Below are positions 1 to 8,126 of a stretch of 64,000 bases of DNA, in pieces. Both the position numbers and the translations under genes were made by a program. Below the pieces are notes generated by a model. That model did not search any database. It was not told the DNA's origin and was given only the letters and a program-made list of their open reading frames with translations. Source of the DNA: Acidihalobacter yilgarnensis (GTDB taxonomy: Bacteria > Pseudomonadota > Gammaproteobacteria > DSM-5130 > Acidihalobacteraceae); assembly GCF_001753245.1 (NCBI RefSeq), contig NZ_CP017415.1, positions 2,846,040-2,910,039 on the forward strand. Reading direction: 5' to 3'. Every line of letters begins with the position of its first letter. Position 1 is the stretch's first letter.

Positions 1-2
1 GC

Positions 3-140
3 TATCACGCAAGGCTGCAGCGGTACCAAGGGCATCAGGCGAAAGCCCGGGCCGAAGAAAGTCGGCTAGAGGCTGAAAAGGATGCGGCGCGGCATTACAG
101 TCCTGCCGACCTGCTTTGCACGATTAATACCGGCGACTAA
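3..140 (+). CDS. 3' end of an unidentified gene (partial, runs off the left edge)
   Basis: An open frame enters from the window edge and ends at a TAA at 138-140. It gives 45 residues that are charged and Ala/Glu/Arg/Gln-rich (…RAEESRLEAEKDAARHYSP…) and end in INTGD. The composition looks like the helical C-terminus of a phage or plasmid-type protein, but I do not recognise it. No start is visible because the gene begins outside the window. The stop overlaps the TAG of a possible minus-strand ORF (137-139), which would make the two genes convergent. It lies in the same accessory segment as the integrase at 1012. Confidence 0.4.
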   Translation, partial: YHARLQRYQGHQAKARAEESRLEAEKDAARHYSPADLLCTINTGD

Positions 141-427
141 GCCGCCTCATCCGCCTCATCCGCCTCATCCGCCTCATCCGCCTCATCCGCCTCATCCGCC
201 TCATCCGCCTCATCCGCCTCATCCGCCTCATCCGCCCCACCCGCCCCACCCGCGCCTACCGCCCTCAACGGCGGCAGGCGCAAATCAGCGCGAACAAAGC
301 CGTGCTTTGCAAGGTAGAGATGAGGTACGAGAGCACCAACGTAAAGACTTGCATAGCGAGAGGCATAGCTATGGGCAACACACAAGGACAACAACCAAGC
401 CGCACCTGACACCACGGCTCGACCCAT
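137..427 (-). CDS. possible small protein with acidic (DEA)n C-terminal tail
   Basis: A 96-residue minus-strand frame begins with a hydrophobic stretch (about residues 6-20), continues through a basic middle (…YLAKHGFVRADLRLPPLRA…), and ends in about nine Asp-Glu-Ala triplets encoded by the 9-bp repeat. The middle part reads like genuine protein, and the acidic tail is the more plausible coding reading of the repeat than Pro-His-Pro on the other strand. No clear ribosome site is seen and I recognise no family. It could equally be a non-coding frame opened by the triplet-periodic repeat. Confidence 0.28.
   Translation of the reverse strand: MGRAVVSGAAWLLSLCVAHSYASRYASLYVGALVPHLYLAKHGFVRADLRLPPLRAVGAGGAGGADEADEADEADEADEADEADEADEADEADEAA
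142..249. repeat. 9-bp tandem repeat, 10 copies plus 2 variants
   Basis: Ten perfect copies of ccgcctcat occupy 142-231, followed by two copies of the variant ccgccccac at 232-249. The array starts directly after the stop codon of the partial left-edge gene. Read on the minus strand it encodes an (Asp-Glu-Ala)n tail, and on the plus strand (Pro-His-Pro)n. The unit is a multiple of 3, so copy-number change would not shift a frame. This is a simple-sequence array expected to vary in length between strains. Confidence 0.95.
252..281. other. GC-rich hairpin beside the 9-bp repeat
   Basis: The arms at 252-263 and 270-281 pair over 12 positions with one A-C mismatch and a 6-nt loop (ctcaac). There is no T-run, so a classic intrinsic terminator is unlikely. 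It lies just downstream of the left-edge gene and the tandem array and may structure the transcript end. Confidence 0.5.
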
Positions 428-456
428 AATGGAATTTGGCGTGAGGATGGGCCTCC

Positions 457-803
457 ATGAGAAATTGGCTCTGCGCAGCTTTAGTGCCCGCGCTGCTGGT
501 TGTTGGCGCTGCTTTCAGCGCCCTCCGCGGCACTCGCTGAATGCGCTGACATCGCGCGCCTGGAAAAGCAGGCCGGGAGCAGGGGCCCTGTAGCTGAAAC
601 GCTCTAGCCAAAGCTTAGGACTTTGCCAGTGCCGTGCGCGTAGATCGCGCAAAGGCTGACTATTGGTACCTCAAGGCGGCCGAGCAGATTAGCAGTACGA
701 GATTGCGGAAAAAACCGGTGCTCAGGACCCTTCGCCGTACTTGCGGAACAGCTGTGCGCAGCGCTTGAAATTTCCGCGACACCTAGTCGATATATCAAGT
801 GCT
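457..803 (+). pseudogene. decayed secreted Sel1-like repeat protein
   Basis: An ATG at 457 starts a Sec signal peptide (MRNWLCAALVPALLVVGAAF). Continuing it needs a frame change near 515, after which it reads APSAALAECADIARLEKQAG, with an AxA-type cleavage site. Further frame changes and stops follow. The stretch AVRVDRAKADYWYLKAAEQ (about 620-690) matches the Sel1-repeat pattern GVxxDxxKAxxWYxKAAEQG. Another frame then gives QYEIAEKTGAQDPSPYLRN. I read this as one small periplasmic Sel1-like repeat gene broken by several indels and stops. The piecewise frames are seen directly; the family rests on one motif. Confidence 0.45.
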
Positions 804-820
804 ATCGATAAAGGACAACG

Positions 821-1015
821 ATGTTTCTGACGCCCGACGAACTGCTCGAACTCACAGATTTTAAAACGAGCCGCAAACAGCTCGAGTGGCTGCGCGCGAA
901 CGGCTACCCCTTCGCGATCGGCGGCCACGGGCGCCCGAAAGTTTTGCGCGACGTTATGCTCGCCCGGTGCGGCTCGCAAGCGGCTACCCAACGCCCGAGA
1001 GTAAGGCTACCATGA
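821..1015 (+). CDS. DUF4224-type protein preceding the integrase
   Basis: This 64-residue protein begins MFLTPDELLELTDFKTSRKQ and contains LEWLRANGYPFAIGG and GRPKVLRDVML. That pattern is typical of the DUF4224 family, short proteins encoded just before tyrosine integrases in prophages and genomic islands. AAGGA lies about 6 nt before the ATG. The last codon overlaps the integrase start as ATGA (1012-1015), so the two are probably translationally coupled. A DNA-binding, excisionase-like role is often supposed for such neighbours but is unproven. The C-terminus after residue 50 is Arg/Gln-rich and not typical. Confidence 0.72.
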   Translation: MFLTPDELLELTDFKTSRKQLEWLRANGYPFAIGGHGRPKVLRDVMLARCGSQAATQRPRVRLP

Positions 1016-1989
1016 GCCTCATGCGCCCCCGTAAAACAGACCGCCACCTTCCCGCATGCATGTATCTCAAGCATGGCGCGTACTGGCTCGTTAAACGCGG
1101 CAAGTGGACGGCTCTTGGAAAGGCTTATGGATCCGCGCTAACTGAGTACGCCCGACTCACGAAGCCCTCCACGGGCGGCATGCCGAACCTGATTGAGCGC
1201 GCCCTCCCGTTCATTCTCAAGGACAAGAGCGCGAGCACGCGCAAGCAATACGAACAGGCTGCTCGGGTGCTGGCCGACGCGTTACAGGAGTTCAACGCCG
1301 ATCAAGTCACGCAGGCCGACATTGCAGACATCAAGAGAGCATACGCAGACCGACCGAACATGGGAAATCGCATCCTGTCGGTGCTGCGCCTGATCTTTCA
1401 TCACGCCGTCGAGTGGGGCGAGATTCCCAACAATCCTGCAATCGGCATGAGGCGATACGTCGAGGCGAAGCGCGATCGGTATCTGTCGGACCAAGAATAT
1501 GCAGCCATCTGGGCTGCGGGAAGCGATTCACTGCGCGCCATCATGGATGTGGCCTACCTGACCGGTCAACGGATTATGGACGTGCTCAGGCTTCGCTTGT
1601 CGGATATCACCGATGGGGGCATCGAAATCAGGCAGGGTAAGCCCGGGCAACGCATGCTTGTCGAGATGACGCCGGGGCTGCGCGATGCGATCGAAGCAGC
1701 GAAGACGCTCATCCGGCCGGCGCGGGCCATGACGCTATTCTGCACGATGCGCGGGGCACGGCCCTACGCCTACCGGACGGTGCGGGATATGTATGCGTCG
1801 GCCTCCGAGAAGGCTGGCGTGGCGAACACGACACTCCATGATTTGAGGGCCAAGGCGCTGACCGACATCGATCGCGAAGGTGGCGATGCACAGGCTCTGG
1901 GCGGACATTCTTCGGCTGCAATGACGAAGCGCTACCTTCGGGTTTTGAAGACGGTCAAAGCCACACCGCCGACGGCAATCAAGCGCTAA
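1012..1989 (+). CDS. tyrosine-type site-specific recombinase (phage/island integrase)
   Basis: The 325-residue protein would catalyse integration and excision of the element whose end occupies 1-2 kb. A short basic N-terminal arm-binding region (to about 50) is followed by a core-binding domain (about 55-150, STRKQYEQAARVL) and the catalytic domain. Catalytic residues are visible: Arg in LTGQRIMDVLRLR, a Lys in the beta-hairpin (QGKPGQR), HDLRAKALTD (H-x-x-R), GGHSS and the nucleophile Tyr in KRYLRV. I chose the ATG at 1012 because it overlaps the DUF4224 stop (ATGA); the frame is open further upstream but that part lies inside the DUF4224 gene. It ends 34 bp before mutS, so the attachment site is probably close by. 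Confidence 0.9.
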   Translation: MSLMRPRKTDRHLPACMYLKHGAYWLVKRGKWTALGKAYGSALTEYARLTKPSTGGMPNLIERALPFILKDKSASTRKQYEQAARVLADALQEFNADQVTQADIADIKRAYADRPNMGNRILSVLRLIFHHAVEWGEIPNNPAIGMRRYVEAKRDRYLSDQEYAAIWAAGSDSLRAIMDVAYLTGQRIMDVLRLRLSDITDGGIEIRQGKPGQRMLVEMTPGLRDAIEAAKTLIRPARAMTLFCTMRGARPYAYRTVRDMYASASEKAGVANTTLHDLRAKALTDIDREGGDAQALGGHSSAAMTKRYLRVLKTVKATPPTAIKR

Positions 1990-1990
1990 G

Positions 1991-2007
1991 TATTAGACAG
2001 TCTAATA
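1991..2007. other. perfect 17-bp palindrome between integrase and mutS
   Basis: The sequence tattagac-a-gtctaata is an 8+1+8 perfect inverted repeat two bases after the integrase stop and 16 bp before the mutS ATG. It could be the core of the attachment site, an operator, or a weak transcription-end hairpin. Its place at the integrase/housekeeping-gene boundary favours an attachment site or a regulatory dyad; nothing here proves either. Confidence 0.5.
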
Positions 2008-2023
2008 GACAGCACATAGACGA

Positions 2024-4621
2024 ATGAGCATTTTAGAAGATAAAACAGCAACTTACACTCACACTCCGATGATGCAGCAGTACCTGCGCATCAAGGCAGG
2101 GCAGCCTGAACGACTGCTGTTCTACCGCATGGGCGATTTTTACGAGCTGTTTTTCGATGATGCGCGCAAGGCAGCGCGGCTGCTCAATCTGACGCTAACC
2201 GCACGCGGGCAGTCTGCAGGCGAACCTATTCCCATGGCCGGCATACCCGTCCACGCCGCTGAGCAATACCTCGCACGCTTGGTACGCCTGGGCGAATCCA
2301 TTGCCATCTGTGAGCAAGTCGGCAATCCGGCAACCAGCAAGGGACCGGTCGACCGCGAGGTCGTGCGCATCGTCACACCCGGCACCGTGACCGATGACGC
2401 CTTGCTCAACGCTCACCAGGACAATCTGCTCGCCGCCGTCACCCGAGGCAAGAGCGGATATGGCCTTGCAGCACTCGACCTCAGCAGCGGGCGTTTCAGT
2501 ATCTGCACGCCGGAAAACGAAGAGGCCCTACTCGGCGAGCTTGAACGCCTGCATCCCGCCGAGCTACTCGTGCCGGACGGGCTCGCCCCGCCCGGCGGTG
2601 AGCGCCAAGGCGTCACTCGCTACCCACCCTGGCACTTCGAACCAGAGACGGCCTTCGAACTACTCACGCGCCAGTTCGGCACTCACGACCTTAGTGGTTT
2701 TGGCTGTGACGACCTGCCTGACGCCATCGGCGCCGCAGGGGCCTTGCTCCACTACGCGGGCGAGACGCAACGTACCGCACTCCCGCATATCACCGGCCTC
2801 GTACTCGAACGCCGCGATGAGGCTGTCATCCTAGATGCCGCCACCCGTCAAAATCTCGAACTCGAACGCAACCTGTCCGGCGGCCAGGAGCACACGTTGG
2901 CAAGTGTGCTCGACCACACCGCAACCCCCATGGGTAGCCGCTGCATGCGTCGCTGGATCAATCGGCCACTGCGCGACACCACGGTATTGCAGGAACGCTA
3001 TCAAGCCATCGGGATGCTGATTGAAACCGCCACCTACACTGGCCTACGCGAACAACTGCGCGGCATCGGCGACATCGAAAGAATTATCGCGCGCATCGCC
3101 CTCAAATCAGCCCGTCCACGTGACCTCACCACATTACGCCGTGCGCTGGACACCCTCCCCACACTGCGCGGCGCGCTCTCACCGCTGGATACGCCGCTAC
3201 TCGACCGATTGAGCACGAAGCTAGATGGGCAACCCGAAGTAACCGAACTGCTGCACCGCGCGCTTATCGACGAGCCGCCGCTGCTGATCCGCGACGGCGG
3301 GGTGATCGCCTCGGCCTATGATAGTGAACTCGATGAGTTACGGGCCTTGTCGGAAAACGCGGACCAATTCCTCGTCGACCTTGAAGCCCGCGAACGCGAA
3401 CGCAGTGGCATCGCCAATCTCAAGGTCGCCTACAACCGCGTCCATGGCTATTACATCGAAATATCCAGGGGACAGGCCGACAAGGCCCCCATCGACTACA
3501 CGCGACGTCAAACCCTCAAGGGCGCCGAGCGCTACATCACGCCAGAACTCAAAAACTTCGAGGATAAAGTTTTGTCGGCGCGCGAGCGCTCGCTCGCACG
3601 CGAAAAATTGCTTTACGATGATCTGCTCGAACGCCTCGAACCCACATTGGACATCTTGCGTAGCACTGCATCTGCACTCGCCGAACTGGACGTACTATGC
3701 GCCCTCGCCGAACGCGCATACAGCCTGGACTACGCCGCACCAGAACTGATCGAATCCCCCGTCCTGTGCATCGAAGGCGGGCGGCACCCCGTAGTCGAGC
3801 AAGTACTGAGCGAGCCCTTCGTGCCCAACGACCTCGACCTTACCGACGCGCGGCGCATGCTGGTCATTACGGGCCCCAACATGGGCGGAAAGTCCACCTA
3901 CATGCGGCAAACTGCATTGATCGTACTGCTCGCCCACATTGGCAGCTACGTGCCCGCTAGCCGCGCGCTCATCGGTCCCATCGATCGCATTTTTACCCGT
4001 ATAGGCGCAGCCGACGACCTGGCCTCTGGCCGCTCCACGTTCATGGTTGAAATGACGGAAGCCGCGAACATCCTCAACAACGCCACACCGAACAGTCTCG
4101 TCCTCATGGATGAAATCGGCCGCGGCACCAGTACCTTTGATGGCCTCTCACTGGCCTGGGCCTGCGCGCAACATCTGGCCGAAACCAATCGCTCGTTCAC
4201 ACTCTTCGCCACACACTATTTCGAACTCACCACCCTACCTGAAGAATGCCTCGGTGTAGCTAATGCGCACACCGAGGCCGTGGAACATGGGGACAACGTC
4301 GTTTTTCTTCACCAACTCAGGCCTGGCCCCGCCAGTCAGAGCTACGGCTTGCAGGTCGCACGCCTTGCTGGCGTACCACCAGCCGTGATCCGCCGAGCGA
4401 AGCACCGCCTAGCCAAGCTTGAGGAGCAGGCAGTCGCAGCCGCGGATACGCGGCAGCAATACAGCCTATTCCCGCCGAGCGCACCAGAAATCGATCCAAC
4501 CGGAGAGGCCCTTGTTCAGGCATTGAACAATACCGATCCAGACACCCTCACCCCACGCCAAGCCTTGGACACCTTGTATCGTTTGCGCGCCTTGATGGTG
4601 GAAACTCAAAAAGAGACCTAG
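2024..4621 (+). CDS. mutS: DNA mismatch repair protein MutS
   Basis: MutS (865 aa) recognises mismatches and small loops and, with MutL, starts strand-specific repair. The N-terminal mismatch-binding domain carries the Phe-x-Glu motif within [14 protein letters not shown] (about residues 33-46). The connector, lever and clamp domains follow. The ATPase domain has the Walker A motif GPNMGGKST (from about 617) and Walker [17 protein letters not shown], followed by the H-loop region FATHYFELT. Length is normal for bacterial MutS (about 850-880). The gene looks intact although an integrase gene ends 34 bp upstream, so the element probably replaced its native promoter region. No strong Shine-Dalgarno precedes the ATG. 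Confidence 0.98.
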   Translation: MSILEDKTATYTHTPMMQQYLRIKAGQPERLLFYRMGDFYELFFDDARKAARLLNLTLTARGQSAGEPIPMAGIPVHAAEQYLARLVRLGESIAICEQVGNPATSKGPVDREVVRIVTPGTVTDDALLNAHQDNLLAAVTRGKSGYGLAALDLSSGRFSICTPENEEALLGELERLHPAELLVPDGLAPPGGERQGVTRYPPWHFEPETAFELLTRQFGTHDLSGFGCDDLPDAIGAAGALLHYAGETQRTALPHITGLVLERRDEAVILDAATRQNLELERNLSGGQEHTLASVLDHTATPMGSRCMRRWINRPLRDTTVLQERYQAIGMLIETATYTGLREQLRGIGDIERIIARIALKSARPRDLTTLRRALDTLPTLRGALSPLDTPLLDRLSTKLDGQPEVTELLHRALIDEPPLLIRDGGVIASAYDSELDELRALSENADQFLVDLEARERERSGIANLKVAYNRVHGYYIEISRGQADKAPIDYTRRQTLKGAERYITPELKNFEDKVLSARERSLAREKLLYDDLLERLEPTLDILRSTASALAELDVLCALAERAYSLDYAAPELIESPVLCIEGGRHPVVEQVLSEPFVPNDLDLTDARRMLVITGPNMGGKSTYMRQTALIVLLAHIGSYVPASRALIGPIDRIFTRIGAADDLASGRSTFMVEMTEAANILNNATPNSLVLMDEIGRGTSTFDGLSLAWACAQHLAETNRSFTLFATHYFELTTLPEECLGVANAHTEAVEHGDNVVFLHQLRPGPASQSYGLQVARLAGVPPAVIRRAKHRLAKLEEQAVAAADTRQQYSLFPPSAPEIDPTGEALVQALNNTDPDTLTPRQALDTLYRLRALMVETQKET

Positions 4622-4670
4622 CCTAGATACTCGCGCCGGCACCGGAAGACGGCGATACCACGGCAACATT

Positions 4671-5057
4671 TCAACGTCGCTCCACCTCGAGCGCACAACG
4701 AAAGGGTGGGGGGACTTCGAGTATCCGTGACAAGGCGTAAGCTGCTGCCGGACGCATATGCACCGCCACCATTTCAATATTGGCGATATTGCAAAGGTCA
4801 TGTACCGCGACCAACCATTGATAGTAAATCGCGTCGATGAACGGCACGTTCTTGAGATCGTAAATCAGACGTTTAGCCGCACGCTTTTGAATGTGCGCAA
4901 GCAACGGTTCCAGATAGGCGTCCGGGTCAGCGGGATCAAGCCCCTCTCCCGGCTCCAACAAAATGTTGCCCTGCCCGATTCGCGTCAGATGCATACCCGA
5001 CAGAACCGGCACCATGGCCGTCCTCATTGATGCCGCTGGATCATCAGGCCCCACCAT
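4671..5057 (-). CDS. RsbS-like single STAS-domain protein lacking the phospho-Ser
   Basis: This 128-residue protein is a lone STAS domain of the RsbS type, which with RsbR builds the stressosome core and sequesters RsbT. The diagnostic strand-loop reads DLKNVPFIDAIYYQWL. In Bacillus subtilis RsbS the matching motif is IDS with phosphorylated Ser59; here Ala76 replaces that Ser. Later residues (NIEMVAVHMRPAAAYAL) match the usual MGAKVVLTGIQPAVA region. The start at 5057 overlaps the upstream rsbR-like stop by 14 bp and has GAGGT about 8 nt upstream. It is last in the four-gene operon. If it is truly RsbS, kinase switching must act elsewhere, for example on the RsbR-like protein. Confidence 0.72.
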   Translation of the reverse strand: MVGPDDPAASMRTAMVPVLSGMHLTRIGQGNILLEPGEGLDPADPDAYLEPLLAHIQKRAAKRLIYDLKNVPFIDAIYYQWLVAVHDLCNIANIEMVAVHMRPAAAYALSRILEVPPPFRCALEVERR

Positions 5058-5922
5058 TAGAGACCTCTATACCCATCTGGCGGAAGGCCAGTTTCAAACC
5101 TTCGGACAACGTCGAGCGCGTTGTGACTGCACCCAGATCGATGTTCAAACTAGTAATTGCACGGGCGATGTCTGGACGAATTCCGGTTAAAATCGCCGTT
5201 GCACCCATCAGACCGATCGCCCGGATCATCTGAATCAGGTGATGCGAAACCTGAGAATCAATCGCGATGACACCCGTGACATCGATAACCACCACTTGAG
5301 CACGTTCTGTCTCAATACGTGATAATAATTTATCCATAACCATCATCGTGCGCGAAGAATCCAAACTACCAATCACCGGCAGCGTCAACACACCATCCCA
5401 TATTTCGGTGATCGGCGTCGCGGTTTGTCGAAGCTCTTCCTGCTGAGCCTGTATCGTTTTTTCTTTTTCTTGTAGATAGACGTGAAATACATCCAGCATG
5501 ATGTCATTGAATACGCTGGCCAACAAAAGTGGGATTTCACGCATCAACTGAACATCAATCCCTTTATCAGTTTCCAAGTTATCCAGGAACACGCGCTGTA
5601 AAAACTGTATATATCTTACAAACTCATCTAGAGAACCGCCGCGCATCAGGATTTGTTGAGAGCATGTCCTGAAAAATTGGCGCAATGCCTTAAATTCCAT
5701 TCCATGACGGTCGATTTCATCTCCCGCCTGAAGAACAACAACAAAAAGCTCCAAAAACTCCAGACTGTAATCGTTTATTTCATCCTTGGATAAAAGATTC
5801 CCCTGACCAAAAATGCCATGACCCTGATCTTCAATAATTGAGGATATTTTCCCGACATTGGTCATCAACTGCTCAATAAGGGCGCGATTAACCGCTTTTT
5901 GAGTATTTTTCTTTGTAGCCAT
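5044..5922 (-). CDS. RsbR-like stressosome sensor/scaffold (N-terminal sensor plus STAS)
   Basis: The 292-residue protein has a helical, globin-like N-terminal half (about 1-155) of the kind that senses signals in RsbR paralogues. A linker helix rich in Gln/Glu (LQEKEKTIQAQQEELRQ) follows, then a C-terminal STAS domain (about 168-285). The STAS motif is VTGVIAIDSQVSHHLIQ, with Ser223 at the position of Thr171 of B. subtilis RsbRA; TTRSTL (267-272) covers the Thr205 position. I chose the ATG at 5922 because AGAGGAA lies at the right distance, inside the last codons of the upstream gene, which stops 2 bp before. It probably forms a mixed STAS core with the downstream RsbS-like protein. Confidence 0.8.
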   Translation of the reverse strand: MATKKNTQKAVNRALIEQLMTNVGKISSIIEDQGHGIFGQGNLLSKDEINDYSLEFLELFVVVLQAGDEIDRHGMEFKALRQFFRTCSQQILMRGGSLDEFVRYIQFLQRVFLDNLETDKGIDVQLMREIPLLLASVFNDIMLDVFHVYLQEKEKTIQAQQEELRQTATPITEIWDGVLTLPVIGSLDSSRTMMVMDKLLSRIETERAQVVVIDVTGVIAIDSQVSHHLIQMIRAIGLMGATAILTGIRPDIARAITSLNIDLGAVTTRSTLSEGLKLAFRQMGIEVSNGGA

Positions 5923-5924
5923 AA

Positions 5925-6965
5925 TTATTCCTCTTCCGGTAACTGCGGGGAACAAATGACGAAAAGCGACTTATCATCATTGCCTCTGGATACAATTTGC
6001 CCCAGGAAAAGAGCGATCATCTGTGGATGTAAACACCACAGCCCCGGGAAAGTCGATATCAACCAATTTCTACGTATGCCATCCGACGCGGTAATAATCA
6101 TGTCCCATGCAGGAAATGTCATGGTTTGGAGTTCCGCCCGTCGATGAGCATGCCCGAGTATACCCGGGGCGAGGGCGATTTCATGTCGAGCATTTTCATT
6201 CACATGGTACGCAAGCATATCGCCGACACCACACAGTGACGCAGTGCCCGCATAGGCATCAACCTCACCAAGCAATCCGACTGCTCCACGACCTCCCCGT
6301 AGCCGTTTACTGATCGCGCCCATCAGTTCATCCAAGGAAACATCCATATCCAACATCTGTCGCAAGGGATGCACAACCTCGGCTGCAGCAATGCCATGCC
6401 CCAGACCATCCAGGTGCAACCAACGCGTCCGCTGGCCCCTGCTCTGGACAAACAGGCCGTCGCCATTATACCGATCGTCCTGGTAAGCCCTCAGATACAT
6501 TCCAACACGAGCAGGGGGAGCCGCTTCAGGCTCAACGCTCCGATCTTGATAGAATCTCGCCCAAACAGACATGCCATGCCAACCAGTCGCAGCGGATGTC
6601 CGCGCCGACTGGCTGTAGAAAGCACTATTGTCCGCAAGCCGTTTGATTGCACCCAGCCCCTTTCCCATCGTGCCTGCCGTGGTATATCCGTCCCTCGATG
6701 CCGCAGGCAAATCAACGATTCCTGGACCGTAGTCGAGCACAAATAGATCAATTGCCGCCGGCCAAGCGGACTCCCATAATTGAACCACACCTGTGCCCGC
6801 GGAGAATTTTATCTGATTACTGGTCATTTCATTACAGACCAGCTCCATGCGTTCTCGTGCCGCACTCGAAAAGCCCATTCTACGCGCCACCGCCCGCAGC
6901 CTGGAGCGCAGAAGAACCTGGCCGCTCTCATCCCGGATGATCTGCTCCAGCAATAGTTTAGTCAT
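5925..6965 (-). CDS. fused RsbT-like ATPase and RsbX-like PP2C phosphatase
   Basis: The 346-residue protein joins two stressosome activities normally encoded separately. Residues 1-about 130 form a GHKL ATPase of the RsbT/RsbW type: N-box ERMELVCNEMTSNQ (39-51), G1 box DYGPGI (78-83) and G2 box TMGKGLGAIKRL (99-110). Residues about 150-346 are a SpoIIE/RsbX-type PP2C with DGLGHG (186-191) and SDGIRRN-type metal-binding loops. RsbT phosphorylates STAS Ser/Thr and is then released to activate an output; RsbX reverses this. A single polypeptide doing both would be an intramolecular reset switch. It sits 12 bp after the diguanylate cyclase gene, a plausible output partner. Fusions of this kind are annotated in some proteobacteria. 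Confidence 0.8.
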   Translation of the reverse strand: MTKLLLEQIIRDESGQVLLRSRLRAVARRMGFSSAARERMELVCNEMTSNQIKFSAGTGVVQLWESAWPAAIDLFVLDYGPGIVDLPAASRDGYTTAGTMGKGLGAIKRLADNSAFYSQSARTSAATGWHGMSVWARFYQDRSVEPEAAPPARVGMYLRAYQDDRYNGDGLFVQSRGQRTRWLHLDGLGHGIAAAEVVHPLRQMLDMDVSLDELMGAISKRLRGGRGAVGLLGEVDAYAGTASLCGVGDMLAYHVNENARHEIALAPGILGHAHRRAELQTMTFPAWDMIITASDGIRRNWLISTFPGLWCLHPQMIALFLGQIVSRGNDDKSLFVICSPQLPEEE

Positions 6966-6977
6966 ACCGTGTCCGTT

Positions 6978-7922
6978 TCAAACCACATGAATTGATGTAT
7001 CGACCACAATTTCATCTGATACAGCAATGCGACCACGTCCGTTACGCTTGGCTTCATATAGTGCAGCATCTGAGCGCCCAACCAGCATCTCAAGGCTGTC
7101 ATTCGGCAACAAAAAAGCAATACCGATACTGACCTTCCCCGACATATCCACCAAAATCTTTTCGGCAATACGTTTCGCAGTCGCCACACCTGCGAAAACG
7201 ATAATTACAAATTCATCGCCTCCCATACGACAGGGGATGTCCACATATTCGCGTACCGATTCCTGCATAATCTGCGCCATACGCTTGAGATACTCATCTC
7301 CATACTGATGGCCATGCTGGTCATTTATTTGCTTAAAATAATCCAGATCCATCAAAATCAGGCACAACGGTTCGCTTTGTCGAGAACACCGCAAAATCGC
7401 CTCCTGCAACCGAGCGTCATAGGCGCCGCGGTTATAGATATTTGTCAGACTATCCACTTCGGCCGCGTGCAGAGATTCACGCAACTCAGCCTTTTTACTT
7501 TCAAGTTTTTCTTCAAGTGCGGATAGTTCTATCGCAGCGCGGGCACGAGCACTGGCCAACTCATCTTCAATTTTTCGGTTTCGGCGGATCAATAAATCAG
7601 GATCCGTAGACTCGCTGGCAAGACGCAATCGTTGACCAAGCTCCGCTAGGATATGTTCCGAAGTTGCCAGCTCGAAACGCGCGATGGGCATTCGACGACC
7701 ACTCCATTCACAGTACAGCGTATCCTCCACCACCATCAGCAATACCTCCAATGAGGTACCCTTGTGAAGGTGATCCGTACGCAGCACCGGCATGATGTCG
7801 ACAAGGGCGGCGGCACATGAAAACACATCGCCATGCAACGCATCGACCGCTTCAAGCACGAAACGTGCGAAGCGGTAACGATCCGGTTCGGCGATAACGA
7901 CCAACCTCAAAAATACGCTCAT
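6978..7922 (-). CDS. diguanylate cyclase (GGDEF) probably controlled by the stressosome
   Basis: It makes cyclic di-GMP from two GTP. The 314-residue protein has an unrecognised N-terminal domain (1-about 115), an alpha-helical coiled-coil linker (about 115-155, Glu/Lys/Ala-rich) and a GGDEF domain (about 156-310). The active site reads MGGDEFV (233-239), with LILMDLDYFKQIND carrying the metal-binding Asp and substrate residues. The allosteric inhibitory RxxD five residues before GGDEF is absent (EYVD instead), so product inhibition is probably lost. As first gene of the operon with RsbT/X, RsbR and RsbS genes it resembles the Moorella thermoacetica stressosome module, whose output is a diguanylate cyclase. 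The N-terminal domain may bind the RsbT part. Confidence 0.88.
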   Translation of the reverse strand: MSVFLRLVVIAEPDRYRFARFVLEAVDALHGDVFSCAAALVDIMPVLRTDHLHKGTSLEVLLMVVEDTLYCEWSGRRMPIARFELATSEHILAELGQRLRLASESTDPDLLIRRNRKIEDELASARARAAIELSALEEKLESKKAELRESLHAAEVDSLTNIYNRGAYDARLQEAILRCSRQSEPLCLILMDLDYFKQINDQHGHQYGDEYLKRMAQIMQESVREYVDIPCRMGGDEFVIIVFAGVATAKRIAEKILVDMSGKVSIGIAFLLPNDSLEMLVGRSDAALYEAKRNGRGRIAVSDEIVVDTSIHVV

Positions 7923-8126
7923 CGTACTTATCCGGCCTCGTTGCTTCAGACAGCTTAGTTATAGCCAACGATCACGCCCGCCGCTCAACACAGGGCATTC
8001 CCACATTCGCAGCATGGACTCGCGCGATCCAGCGAATAGATTTAGTATTATGCTGTCCGGCGAGCGATCTACTTCACCTGTGCGCGCGTGCTGGAACTTC
8101 GTATATTCTGTAATCTGGAGAACATC

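Noticed and set aside
82-429. Plus-strand frame encoding (Pro-His-Pro)n
   Set aside because: It depends on the 9-bp repeat for its length, has no ribosome site, overlaps the stop of a better frame at 3-140, and its C-terminal part is not protein-like.
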